From Roseitranquillus sp963776845 (GTDB lineage: Bacteria > Pseudomonadota > Alphaproteobacteria > Rhodobacterales > Rhodobacteraceae): 64,000 bases of DNA. Of this stretch, positions 54,271 through 62,890 are shown one piece after another. The notes below the pieces were generated by a model. That model saw only the letters and a program-made list of their open reading frames with translations. It did no database searches and was not told where the DNA came from. A program made the translations under genes and the position numbers. Numbering within the stretch: the first letter of the stretch is position 1; each line of letters begins with the position of its first letter. The stretch covers positions 186,001 through 250,000 of the forward strand of contig CAVZOJ010000007.1 in NCBI GenBank assembly GCA_963776845.1, given 5' to 3'.

Positions 54271-56544
54271 ATGAAACATGAGTACCTCAGTACGACCACC
54301 GCGAATACAGTCGACTGCGAGGGCGACACCGCTGATCTGCAGCGGTGTCTCTGGCTCAGCGCGGTGACGCCGGCGACGCGTCGCGCCACGGTGACCAGTC
54401 TGCGCGCGTTCCGCAATGCCGCCAGCGGCGAGCGCGAACTTACAGTGACCGAGGTTCGGAGGCTGCTTGCCGAGGCCGATCCGGCGCTGAAGGCGCGTAT
54501 AGGGAAGCGGTGGATTCCGGTGGCAAGTGATGTCCGCCGCGCCCTTCGGGTCTGGGACGATCTGCCGGTGCGCTGGCTGGCGCTGAGCCTGCGCCACCGT
54601 GTGCCGACGTTCGCCGACGCAGCGACCGCGGTTGGGCTGCGCCTCAAGGGCACCGAGGCCAAGCGGGTGCTGAGCGCGCTCGAGGCTCTGGCGCGGTCGC
54701 AGGACGGTGCCCTCGAGGACATACCGGCGGCGCTGGCGACCGTGGAGCCGCTGTTGCGCGCAGCAACACCGGAGACATTCGACGTCGCAGCCATGAAGTC
54801 CCTGGACAACAAGCGGACCCTCGTCCGCAATGCAGTCCGCCTCGTCGATCCTCTGGCCAGCGGTGCGCGGGAGACGGACGTCTCGGTGCTGCCCGCCGTC
54901 TGGCGTGAGGCGCTGGAGCGCATGCCCCTGAAAGACCACGAGAAGAGCATGTTGGCAATCCTGCGCCGGCTTGCGCGCTTCAGCGCAGGGTACGGCGCTG
55001 TCCCCGCATCCCTCACCGATGCGATGGTGGAGGCGTTCGCACGGCAAGAGCTGGAGACCCACAGTCCGGTCTATACCGAAAAGATCCGCAGCGCCTTCCG
55101 GCGCTGGAACGGCGCCGTGGACGCCGGCCTGCCTGCCTCCCGTCTGTCTCTGCCCGCCGCCCCGGTGTACCGGCAGGCGGAGGTGAAGTGGGACGCGGTC
55201 CCCCCAGCAATCCGCGACCCGCTCGACGCCTATCTCGCCACTGCCGTGTCGGTGCGCAGTCTCGGCGACTGGGGCACGTTGGTGCCAGACCAAGACGACG
55301 AGTATGCCGAGCTCGGCATCCCGCGCCTGGACCTGGCCGAAGAGGCGGAGCAGCCGGGCGCACCTCTTCTCGAGTCGGGCACGCGCGAGAACTGGCGCAA
55401 TGCGGTAAAGCGGGCTTGGTACGCGGCGGTACACGATCCGAAAGTCTCGCCAGATCCGGTCTGCATCACGGATCTATTCGGTGTGCCGGTCGCAACTGCG
55501 CTGGTCGCGGGGGTCCGTAAGGCCCGCCGTGCGCGGCTCGAGTCGCGAGGCCAGACCTTCGACCCGACGACGAGAGGTCGCTACGAGCACACTCTGGTCG
55601 AGGCTCTCTGCTCAGTTGGACGTGCTCTGCAGATCGACCCGGAGCAGCTCGAGCCCATCGAGGAACTGAAGCGGAGCATCGATCCTCTCGTTGTCGGGCT
55701 CAAGCGCACGAAGGAGGGAGGCGTCAAGCGGATCTATGCTGACCGGCGGATTGGACCACGGCACGCGAGGATGCTGGCGGCGTTCTCAGACCCTTCTCAG
55801 CTCAGGCGCTGGTTCGAGGCACCCTCGGTGCTCTGGGCGCTGGCCTGCAAACCGATCGCAGCGGGCAGGAGGCCGACGATCAGTCACGTCGCGCTCGCCC
55901 GCTCGGCGCTGATCGCCCGCATCGGCCAATACGTCGTTCCGGCGCGGCGCGCGAACTTTGCACGCCTGCGGCATGACGGTGACAACCGACATCTTCTGCT
56001 GCCGAGCGGTGAAAGGGAGGGGACCCTCCGCATTCCGGCGAACGAAGGGAAAACACTGCGCGAGATTCATGTTCAGATCGATCCGGAAACCGTGCGCATG
56101 CTGAAATACTACATCAAGAATTTCCTTCCGGTCGCCCGGGACCACGCAGGGGCCGAAAAAGGAAACCCGCACCTCTTTCCCGGCGCCGGAGGTAAAGAAG
56201 TACAGGACGGGGGCTATGCATCAGGGTTTGGCTATCACACGAAAACGAAATTGAACGGGACGTTCAAGAAGCACCTGAAGAAGTACTGCGGGCTGAACTT
56301 GTGCATGCATGTGATGCGCCATCTCGCCGGAAAGATCATCGTCGATCAGGATCCGTCCGCAATGTCGCTCGTTCAGGAAATTCTCGGGCACAAGACGGTC
56401 AAGACCACGCAGGCGTATTACGCAGAGGTCTCGAAACTTGTGGCGCAACGCCGCTATGTCCATCTGCTCGAGAAGCAATCTCGCCGGGTACTGGCGACGG
56501 TCAAGTTCGTTTTCGTGGACCCCCGCACCGGCGAGGTGATTTGA
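54271..56544 (+). CDS. large tyrosine recombinase-like protein (757 aa)
   Basis: Start ATG 54271 (MKHEYLSTTT). The first ~530 residues are helical and not recognisable as one family; core-binding-like segments occur (LKDHEKSMLAILRRLARFSA). The C-terminal ~220 residues carry a complete tyrosine-recombinase set: Arg in PARRANFARLR (~558), Lys594 in NEGKTLRE, His680-Arg683 in HVMRHLAGK, His in ILGHKTVKTT (~706) and Tyr716/717 in QAYYAEV. Size is far above the usual 300-450 aa. The next recombinase starts one base after its stop (TGACGTG), so the two are coupled. Tn554 TnpB and the integrases of GInt islands are the nearest architectural parallels I know; identity is not established. Confidence 0.8.
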   Translation: MKHEYLSTTTANTVDCEGDTADLQRCLWLSAVTPATRRATVTSLRAFRNAASGERELTVTEVRRLLAEADPALKARIGKRWIPVASDVRRALRVWDDLPVRWLALSLRHRVPTFADAATAVGLRLKGTEAKRVLSALEALARSQDGALEDIPAALATVEPLLRAATPETFDVAAMKSLDNKRTLVRNAVRLVDPLASGARETDVSVLPAVWREALERMPLKDHEKSMLAILRRLARFSAGYGAVPASLTDAMVEAFARQELETHSPVYTEKIRSAFRRWNGAVDAGLPASRLSLPAAPVYRQAEVKWDAVPPAIRDPLDAYLATAVSVRSLGDWGTLVPDQDDEYAELGIPRLDLAEEAEQPGAPLLESGTRENWRNAVKRAWYAAVHDPKVSPDPVCITDLFGVPVATALVAGVRKARRARLESRGQTFDPTTRGRYEHTLVEALCSVGRALQIDPEQLEPIEELKRSIDPLVVGLKRTKEGGVKRIYADRRIGPRHARMLAAFSDPSQLRRWFEAPSVLWALACKPIAAGRRPTISHVALARSALIARIGQYVVPARRANFARLRHDGDNRHLLLPSGEREGTLRIPANEGKTLREIHVQIDPETVRMLKYYIKNFLPVARDHAGAEKGNPHLFPGAGGKEVQDGGYASGFGYHTKTKLNGTFKKHLKKYCGLNLCMHVMRHLAGKIIVDQDPSAMSLVQEILGHKTVKTTQAYYAEVSKLVAQRRYVHLLEKQSRRVLATVKFVFVDPRTGEVI

Positions 56545-56545
56545 C

Positions 56546-57979
56546 GTGCCCCAGCATCGTCTCTCGCTCCCGCCGGAGGCGTGGCCCGCCGATCTGCGGG
56601 AGCGTTTCGAAACGCATCCGCTTTCCGTGCACCAGCGGACCCGGCTCGCTGGTGCCTTCGGCCGCTGGCTCAAGTCCGCCGAGGGCGGCGGCTTCGATCC
56701 GCGCGACGCTTCGCGCGAGACGTGGCTCGCCCAGACCGCCGGCCTGCCCCGTTCCTTGAGGAATGAGGTCCGCCAGGCGCTCGTCATCATTTTTCCCGCC
56801 GTCGCAACGCTCCTCTACGAACCCGACGCGCCGGCGCTGGCGCGGCCCGATGCCCGGCTTCGTCTGACGCGGCAGATTGCAAGCAATCTCGCTCGCTTTC
56901 CGGAGGATTGGAGGGCGGCCGCGCAGCCGCTCCTCCATGTGGACCCGGATGCCGTCGTCGACGGCATCCTTGTCCAGGCGTGGGCGCCGGCGACCATCGT
57001 CCGGCGCATCCAGGCAGCGGCGCTTTATTTTGATTTCTGTCGCGCACGGGGTCTGGAGGTCGACATCAAACCGGGGACGGTTCGCGCGCAGTTGCGCGCG
57101 GATCAGGCCAGGGTTGAGAGTGGGGATCGCCGGATAGGAGGCACTTCGGCGCACCTCGACAGCCTGACCTGCCTCGCTATTGCGGTCCGCCCGGACCGCT
57201 CTTGGTCCTGGCTGCGAATCACGCGGGACGCAATCAAGAAGGTCGCCAAGCATCATGGTTCGCGGAACGCCGCGCGGGCCGTGGACGCGGCGGAACTCAG
57301 GGCCGCAGGGCAGCAACTCCTCGACAAGGCTGACGCCCGTCATGCGATGGCACGCAACCGCCGAGACTTTGTCAGGGCGCACACGCTGGCGCGGACAGCG
57401 CTCACGATGATCCTGCTCGCCGAGGCGCCGGTCCGCATAGGCAGTTGTGCGAGGATCGAGCTTCGAGAGAGCCTGCTCGCGGATCTCGACGGTCTGTTCC
57501 TGGATGCGTCCGAAACGAAGGAGAAATCCCCGGATCGCCGCGCCTTCAGCGCGACGCTCATCGATGCTTTGTCGCGGTACATCCGCCTGCATCGCGCAGT
57601 CATCGCGCGCCCTGGCGCGACCCGGCTCTTCGTGGGTGAGCGCGGCGGGCCTATAGGGGCAGCTCAGCTCTCGACTTGCCTCGGCGACATGACAGAAGCG
57701 CCGCTCCAAAGACGAGTGACGCCACATGCGATCCGGCATTCCGTCGCCAACTTCATCGTGGCCCAGGTTCCCGAGGAGGCCGCCCTCGCAACGGTGATCC
57801 TCAATCACCGGAGCGCGAGCACGACGCCTGTCTACTTGCAGCGTGCGGACCAGATCATCGCCTCTCGACGGCTCGGGGCTGCCACGGAACGCGCCGCCCG
57901 TGAACTCGGCGCCAACACCTTTCCAAAACGGAAGGACAAGCGTGGGCGTCGCCACGCTCGGAAACAGCCGAGATGCTAA
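56546..57979 (+). CDS. second tandem tyrosine recombinase-like protein (477 aa)
   Basis: Initiation at GTG 56546, immediately after the upstream stop. N-terminal region unrecognised (FETHPLSVHQRTRLAGAFGR); catalytic set: Arg297 in APVRIGSCARIELR, Lys325/327 in SETKEKSPDRRAF, His394-Arg397 in TPHAIRHSVANF, His421 in LNHRSASTT and Tyr430 in VYLQRAD. C-terminus very basic (FPKRKDKRGRRHARKQPR). All five catalytic positions are filled, so it may be active; together with the upstream protein it suggests a heteromeric recombinase. Confidence 0.8.
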   Translation: MPQHRLSLPPEAWPADLRERFETHPLSVHQRTRLAGAFGRWLKSAEGGGFDPRDASRETWLAQTAGLPRSLRNEVRQALVIIFPAVATLLYEPDAPALARPDARLRLTRQIASNLARFPEDWRAAAQPLLHVDPDAVVDGILVQAWAPATIVRRIQAAALYFDFCRARGLEVDIKPGTVRAQLRADQARVESGDRRIGGTSAHLDSLTCLAIAVRPDRSWSWLRITRDAIKKVAKHHGSRNAARAVDAAELRAAGQQLLDKADARHAMARNRRDFVRAHTLARTALTMILLAEAPVRIGSCARIELRESLLADLDGLFLDASETKEKSPDRRAFSATLIDALSRYIRLHRAVIARPGATRLFVGERGGPIGAAQLSTCLGDMTEAPLQRRVTPHAIRHSVANFIVAQVPEEAALATVILNHRSASTTPVYLQRADQIIASRRLGAATERAARELGANTFPKRKDKRGRRHARKQPRC

Positions 57980-58441
57980 GCCGTCAGCAGCCACGCTCCC
58001 GGCCCCATGGACGTCCGACCACTGCGCCCCGGAAGATAGCTGAACGAGCAGCTATGAGGCCGCGGTGCCTCAACTTCAGCGCCCGGTTCCCCTTCCGGCA
58101 TGTCGGGATCCAGCGTCCGCCGCCCCGCACTCACTCGAGCTGGAGCCATCAGTGTCCGCGGTGGTGGCAAAATAACTGAATTTACCAGCAGTTTAACCGG
58201 GGTGGTCATCGAAGTCCAGGGCCAGAACAGCATGTCCCAAGCTGCTTGAGAAGGACGACGAGCGCGATTTCCTCAGAGCCCCTCGAGACGGCTTGGGACG
58301 CGATGCTCTGGAAGGACAACCGTCTCGATCCGGAGCATGATCGGCGACCGCGTGCGGCATTTCCGGCTGCAACCCCTCCTGCGAGGTCGCAGCCGGAAAC
58401 GCCGCACGCGGTCGCAACACGACAGGAGAAGAGGGAGTTAC
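57980..58441. other. non-coding region holding the long hairpin
   Basis: 460 bp between the recombinase module and the next gene. Apart from the hairpin no gene is supported. The strip 58415-58441 contains AGGAGAAGAGGGAG, the ribosome site of the following gene. Confidence 0.5.
58344..58415. repeat. long hairpin with 27-bp arms
   Basis: Left arm 58344-58370 and right arm 58389-58415 pair over 27 bp with one mismatch (start GCGACCGCGTGCGGC, inner end TTTCCGGCTGC). The 18-nt loop itself contains CCTC-CTGC-GAGG, a smaller stem. It lies between the recombinases and the next gene, 27 bp before that gene's ATG. Confidence 0.8.
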
Positions 58442-58870
58442 ATGGAGTTCGTGATCCATTCGCGGATCGTCAGACCGTATCCGCCAGACGCGCCGACACC
58501 GGCGGCCGATTACTTCGAGACACACGGCTACGCGCTGTGGCGCCTCGCCAGGCTGTGCATGAGTTTCTCCGCAGAGTGCCAGCTGGGACGGATCGAGCAG
58601 GCGCTGATACTCGAGCGTCGCCTCAACCCGCGGACGCTGCGCATGATGAAGGGCGTCCTTGCAACGGTGGCGCTCGACACATGGCCCGAGGAAGACATGG
58701 CGTGGCTGCGGGAGGACCTGCGGCGCGAGACAGGACACGACTACCCGGAGTTGCTGGAGGGACTGCAGGACGCCATACAGGCTGAGGCCAGCGACCCCTA
58801 TGCGGAGGTCTGCGGGGTCGCGCAGGCGTCGCTTCCTCGCGATGTCGAAGGACCGCCGCACGCCGGCTGA
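58442..58870 (+). CDS. unrecognised 142-aa protein (island cargo)
   Basis: ATG 58442 with a strong purine-rich ribosome site. Mostly helical, acidic; segments LWRLARLCMSFSAECQLGRI, ERRLNPRTLRMMKGVLATVA and EEDMAWLREDLRRETGHDYP. No signal peptide or membrane helix. Downstream of the hairpin, which may control it. No family recognised. Confidence 0.55.
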   Translation: MEFVIHSRIVRPYPPDAPTPAADYFETHGYALWRLARLCMSFSAECQLGRIEQALILERRLNPRTLRMMKGVLATVALDTWPEEDMAWLREDLRRETGHDYPELLEGLQDAIQAEASDPYAEVCGVAQASLPRDVEGPPHAG

Positions 58871-59448
58871 CCCCGCCTCGGGTCAAAGGCGCTCCGGATG
58901 CAGGGCAGATCCGCAAACCTTCCGCGCGCTGGCGGGAATTGCCGAGCGCCGTTCTTGCAGCGTGGTGCTTTTGCGTAGCTTCTCTACGAGCCGCGCCGGA
59001 CAACCGCGCCCGCGCCCAAGCATTCTGGGGTCGGCGCGACGCTCGATCCCACTCCAGATAACTCCGGATGCACCTCGGTTCTGATCAACGCGACGGTCAG
59101 CGGCACCGGCGGTCTCGGTCAGCCCGACGGAAGCGGGGCCCGGCCGACTTTCAACTTCGCACTCCGGGCTCGGGCGGCTGGAGAGCTCGCCCGCGCGACA
59201 CTCGGTTTCCCCTCCGGCGAAATGGGGCTCGAGCGCCACGCGGCTGTGTCACTCGCTCGAACCGGTGCCTGCGGGCGGCTTCCTGCGTGGCTCTCATCGA
59301 AGCCATGCAGGAGCCGCCGGCGGACACGGAGGAAAGACAGACAACGATGCAGGTTCGGGTGCTGCCCGCCTGCCGAACGCCTGCGACGGAAGGAGAGACT
59401 CAGGCGCTTGACGCTGCCGACACGGAGCAGCGCAACCTGGAGACGACC
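58871..59448. other. stretch without a clear gene
   Basis: Open frames are long because of GC content but show no family features. One plus frame near 59040-59250 looks protein-like (LDPTPDNSGCTSVLINATVS, then GELARATLGF) but has no start codon or ribosome site. GGAAAGACAGACA at 59331-59343 recurs at 60642. Confidence 0.4.
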
Positions 59449-59865
59449 ATGAAACACTTCGCCCTCAACCCGCTTTGCCGGGATCACCTCGCGCTGCAGA
59501 CCGCGCGCGAGTTCGTCGACGAGCAGGCCGACGCGCTTCTGAACGCCTCGGAGCTCCTCGGCGGGGGCCAGGCAGCGTGCCGCACCCTGCAGCTCATCGA
59601 TGCCCTCGCCGGGGCCAATCGAATGAGCCGCGGCATCCGCCGTCAACTCTCAGACCTGCTGGCGCTGCTATCGCTCGATAGCGTCGACGATCTCGAGAGC
59701 ATCGAAGCCGGACTGTTCGCGCAGATCGATCCAGCGTCGCCCGTGGTCAACGACATCTGCCGTCTGACCGACAGCCTCGCAGACCTCATCGAAACGATCG
59801 ACGAGATCGAAGCCGAGGACCGGCGGAACGCAGTTCCTGCATTTCTTCGCTCGAGCGCAGCCTGA
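59449..59865 (+). CDS. unrecognised 138-aa protein (island cargo)
   Basis: ATG 59449 (MKHFALNPLCRDHLALQTAR); an upstream ATG at 59347 in the same frame has GGAGGA at a longer distance and is an alternative. Helical and acidic: ADALLNASELLGGGQAACRT, LSLDSVDDLESIEAGLFAQI, LTDSLADLIETIDEIEAEDR. No family recognised. Confidence 0.5.
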   Translation: MKHFALNPLCRDHLALQTAREFVDEQADALLNASELLGGGQAACRTLQLIDALAGANRMSRGIRRQLSDLLALLSLDSVDDLESIEAGLFAQIDPASPVVNDICRLTDSLADLIETIDEIEAEDRRNAVPAFLRSSAA

Positions 59866-59947
59866 GCTCGGCACTTTCCCGGCAGCTTCGGCGGCCGGGT
59901 CTTGACGGAGCGCGACCATACCGGCGCGCAGTGTCATGGAGTCACGA

Positions 59948-60400
59948 ATGACCAACACTCACCGCGGGCACCGCGAGCGGGCACCGCTCGAGGATCAGAT
60001 CGCAGACCTTATCGGCCTCGGGCACCGTCTCTACGAACAGGGGCGTAGCTGCCATCTCGGCGGCAGTGGCACGATCGTCGGCCGTGTCGCCCGGATCCTC
60101 GAGCGCCTGCCCGAGCGTCGGGTGCTCGACAGCCGCGACGACGGCGGCCTGGAGGCGCTCGGAGACATTCTCGAGCGGGATCTGGCGTCTGAGGTCACGG
60201 GTCAGCGAGAGGAGCCGACGGCGCCGTATCTTGGCCCGAGCGGGGAAATCGAACGAACGCGGCTCGTCCCCGTCTACTCCGAGCGCGGCCGGCAGCTGCT
60301 GCTCGTGCGTCAGACGCTCCAGGACTACGTTGGGCTGCGCCGCACGGTGCTGGACCGAATCGAGGCGCTGAGGCTTGTCCAGAGTCTGCTGCTACAGTGA
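59948..60400 (+). CDS. unrecognised 150-aa protein (island cargo)
   Basis: ATG 59948 is preferred over 59936 because GGAG lies seven bases upstream. Contains QIADLIGLGHRLYEQGRSCH, IVGRVARILERLPERRVLDS and a C-terminal helix QTLQDYVGLRRTVLDRIEAL. Soluble. No family recognised; last gene before the core resumes. Confidence 0.5.
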   Translation: MTNTHRGHRERAPLEDQIADLIGLGHRLYEQGRSCHLGGSGTIVGRVARILERLPERRVLDSRDDGGLEALGDILERDLASEVTGQREEPTAPYLGPSGEIERTRLVPVYSERGRQLLLVRQTLQDYVGLRRTVLDRIEALRLVQSLLLQ

Positions 60401-60895
60401 TCTGGCGATGCGAGCGCCGACCAGTGCACCGGCGCTCGCAGGAAACGAGCAGCCGAGATCATCATGATGTCCACACTCCGGAGCATTGGATGTGATGGTA
60501 GACCGCCGGATGCAGAACGTCATCCCGGCGGGCTCCCAGCGATACGCGCCGAACGCGAATGGGCGGGGAGCCTGTCTACGTGCACTCCTCCAGAAAACTG
60601 CCATCGCGCTCTTCTTTCTGTCTGTCTTTCAGGCGATCTCCGGAAAGACAGACACCGCAAAGATCGTGCCGTCCCCCAGTGCCGCCACAACGCCTCCTCC
60701 GTAGTCCCGGGTAGAAGTCGGGCACCGCACGGCTCGTGAAGTCGAATCGTGCGCCGCATGGGGCTGACCGAGCGATCCGGCGCGTGAATCGACCAGTTCG
60801 CCAGCGCCTCGCAATTATATCGAACGCCGAACGTGTGCTACAGCGCCACAGTCATCAAGCATGGGGGAAAGGCTCGACCCAACCGACCCGGAAAC
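60401..60895. other. non-coding gap at the right side of the island
   Basis: No gene supported. Contains an 11-bp perfect inverted repeat (next entry). The lower GC content of 60480-60680 sets it apart from its neighbours. Confidence 0.45.
60620..60653. repeat. 11-bp inverted repeat GTCTGTCTTTC / GAAAGACAGAC
   Basis: Perfect arms with a 12-nt spacer. The right arm lies within GGAAAGACAGACA, which occurs also at 59331-59343. Could be a terminator, a recombinase site or an element end. Confidence 0.5.
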
Positions 60896-60921
60896 AAAAA
60901 TGGCGGGCCAAGGCCCGCCAT
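60896..60921 (-). terminator. intrinsic terminator of the phasin gene
   Basis: On the minus strand a perfect stem (TGGCGGGCC / GGCCCGCCA, extended by A-T) with a 2-nt loop is followed by TTTTTG. About 30 bp past the phasin stop. Confidence 0.88.
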
Positions 60922-60950
60922 GAACGCGTCAGTACCGTATGCTGCGCCTA

Positions 60951-61391
60951 TCAAGCAGCTTTCGCAGCCTGCTTCGACTTTGTCGCCGTCGCTTTCGAGG
61001 CGGCGGTCGCGGCACCCTGTTCGGTCACGCGCTCCCCGGTCGTGCTGATGAGCTCGACCGTGTCGGCCTGCGCTTTCTGCATCACGCCGGCGAAAGCTTC
61101 GGCCGTGCGCCGCGACAGCTCGAACTGGCCCTCGACGTAACCGGCAGCTGCCTGCGCGTACCCGGCGGGTTCCTGGTGTACCTTGGTCACGTCACCCAGG
61201 CGGGCGAAGGTTTTCTTGGCCGAGGCCATCGCGATCTCGTTTGACTTGGCTGCGGCCTCCGGCGTGATGCCCGAGAGGCGCTCGCCAAAGGTCGCCCAGA
61301 CTTTCATGGCGTCGGTCGCGGCGCTTCCATCGAGCTGAAGGCCAGACGGCAGTTGGCCGAAGAACTTGGTGAAGTCTTGCGCGGTGTTCAT
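60951..61391 (-). CDS. phaP: phasin (polyhydroxyalkanoate granule protein)
   Basis: 146 aa. FTKFFGQLPSGLQLDGSAAT, AMKVWATFGERLSGITPEAA, SNEIAMASAKKTFARLGDVT and YVEGQFELSRRTAEAFAGVM are the amphipathic helices of the phasin_2 family; the C-terminus is the usual Ala/Lys-rich tail. It coats PHA granules and sets their number and size. Two CTGC-N3-GCAG sites lie upstream and a strong terminator follows, so it is an independent PhaR-regulated unit. Confidence 0.88.
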   Translation of the reverse strand: MNTAQDFTKFFGQLPSGLQLDGSAATDAMKVWATFGERLSGITPEAAAKSNEIAMASAKKTFARLGDVTKVHQEPAGYAQAAAGYVEGQFELSRRTAEAFAGVMQKAQADTVELISTTGERVTEQGAATAASKATATKSKQAAKAA

Positions 61392-61443
61392 GATCGTGCC
61401 CCCGAGTGGGAATGGGTTGCGCCCTGCTTAACCGACAGATGAT

Positions 61444-61487
61444 TGCTGCAACGCAGCATTTCAACCCCGTATCGCTGCATTGCAGCG
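61444..61487. promoter_or_regulatory. two PhaR-type operators upstream of the phasin gene
   Basis: CTGCAACGCAG (61446-61456) and CTGCATTGCAG (61475-61485) both fit CTGC-N3-GCAG, the site described for PhaR of Paracoccus-type PHA systems; flanking palindromic bases extend each to 15 bp. They are 29 bp apart and 55-97 bp upstream of the phasin ATG, where the promoter should be. PhaR releases DNA when PHA accumulates. Confidence 0.75.
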
Positions 61488-61762
61488 AAGACGTCCGCGA
61501 GCGACATGCCGACGGCCACGACGCCTTCGAGGCGCTTCGGGCGGACAGCAGACTTTCTCCGCGAGCGCGCAGTACCCTGGCGGCCGTCGTCGAAGCGGCC
61601 GTTCACCGCGCGAGTTGGCGACTACGCACGCCAGATGTCTGGCGGTGGAGCTTCATCCGGGTGTCGATATCGAGAACAAGGGTTCAATGGAAGCAGGGCC
61701 CGTGACCGAAGGCCAGACCGCCGGATCGATCATGGAAAGAATGGTCCAGCGAAACAGCGAGG

Positions 61763-61793
61763 GGGCCGGCGGACGGAATTCTTCCGCCGGTCC
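61763..61793 (-). terminator. hairpin after the secreted beta-barrel gene
   Basis: CCGGCGGA / TCCGCCGG, extended by three further pairs including one G-T, with a 9-nt loop, 14 bp past the stop of the minus-strand gene. No strong T-run. Confidence 0.45.
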
Positions 61794-61806
61794 CACTCTT
61801 TCGTCC

Positions 61807-62433
61807 TCACCTGCCCTGATGGCCGAAGTCGGCAGCGTCCAGTTCGGCGTCGAACTCGGCGAAGGTGCGTTTCCTCGGCTCGAGCATGTTGCCCGCCGTC
61901 TCCTCTGCGAACTCCATCTGGAGCCGGACGCCGTAGCCGTCGCTCATGCCGAGCAGCGTCTGCCGGATCTCTGCCGGAGCATCGGCATAGTCGCCGGTGC
62001 CGCCCGTCACGGCGCGGACGATCACGACGTCCGTCTCCGCCAGTTCGGGCCCCTGGGTGATCAGCAGGTCGCCGTCGTCGAAGGCGATGATCTGACGCGT
62101 GATGACGACGGTGCCGGTCTGGGTACGAAACCCGTCGCCGACATAGTAGCCGTCGCATGTCCAGGTGCCGATGACCTTGTCGGGAAAGGCCGCGCTGCCG
62201 TCCGACATCGTCCCCTCGACATCGCCGTCGAGCGTGCCGGCGGGATAGACGTAGCCCTGAGTGACAAAGGCGTTGCCGTAGGCCGGCATCCCGTCCTCGA
62301 AGACCGGCGCCTCGTCGTAGACGAAGCGGCTGAGGTCCTCGGCCACGTCGAAGGCCGACAGCGCGCCGTCCGCCAGCGCGGCAGCCGGGATTGTCGCGGT
62401 CAGCGCGGCAAGAAAGAGTTGTCTCGGTTTCAT
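61807..62433 (-). CDS. secreted protein, allene-oxide-cyclase/dirigent-like barrel
   Basis: 208 aa. Signal peptide MKPRQLFLAALTATIPAAAL cut near ALAD. Mature protein is rich in beta-strand patterns: VTQGYVYPAGTLDGDVEGTM, IGTWTCDGYYVGDGFRTQTG, IIAFDDGDLLITQGPELAET, VVIVRAVTGGTGDYADAPAE. The last block (AVTGGTGDY) is the signature found in dirigent/AOC-like barrels. Function unknown; fold assignment inferred from pattern. Confidence 0.65.
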   Translation of the reverse strand: MKPRQLFLAALTATIPAAALADGALSAFDVAEDLSRFVYDEAPVFEDGMPAYGNAFVTQGYVYPAGTLDGDVEGTMSDGSAAFPDKVIGTWTCDGYYVGDGFRTQTGTVVITRQIIAFDDGDLLITQGPELAETDVVIVRAVTGGTGDYADAPAEIRQTLLGMSDGYGVRLQMEFAEETAGNMLEPRKRTFAEFDAELDAADFGHQGR

Positions 62434-62625
62434 GGTGCAGTTCCTTCCTGGTTGATCGGTGCTGAGTAGAGGACGGGCAGGTCCCTGAACGCAGTTCGCT
62501 CTCTCGGGACCCGCGTTGCGGGTACGGCGGACCGCTGCACGGAGCGGGGGATCGTCGGCAGGAGGCTCAGGGCTTTGCCTTTTCTTAGAAGGACATCTGG
62601 CGTCACGGACCCTGCCGCCGTCAGG

Positions 62626-62865
62626 TTACGGGAAGTGCCGGACGAGGAGCCGCGGGTGGCCGCGCATCGGCCTGCGGTCTCGCCACAGCCCGATATCGGC
62701 GACCATGTCGTCGCTGAGATCGTCGAGGGAGTATCGCCTGTGCCCGAGCGTCCCGAACCGAGCGAGACCGGCGAGAAAGCGTCCCGAGCCCCAGGGCCTC
62801 GCAGCGCGCGGCATCGGGGCAACGGACGCGCAACCGCCGGTTCCGGCAGACGTATCGGTCGGCAT
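62626..62865 (-). CDS. DUF1127-like small protein
   Basis: 79 aa (an ATG at 62865; a longer variant from 62872 is in another frame). C-terminal RYSLDDLSDDMVADIGLWRD has the DUF1127 pattern. Third member in the window; placed just after the TTC38-like gene on the same strand, 25 bp apart. Confidence 0.6.
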   Translation of the reverse strand: MPTDTSAGTGGCASVAPMPRAARPWGSGRFLAGLARFGTLGHRRYSLDDLSDDMVADIGLWRDRRPMRGHPRLLVRHFP

Positions 62866-62890
62866 TTCTCATCTCCTGTCGGTGTGGATG

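Noticed and set aside
58883..59239. A 118-codon minus frame between cargo genes
   Set aside because: No ribosome site or motif; similar random frames occur on both strands here.
60464..60739. A 91-codon frame right of the last cargo gene
   Set aside because: No protein-like pattern; it crosses the 11-bp inverted repeat, which looks non-coding.
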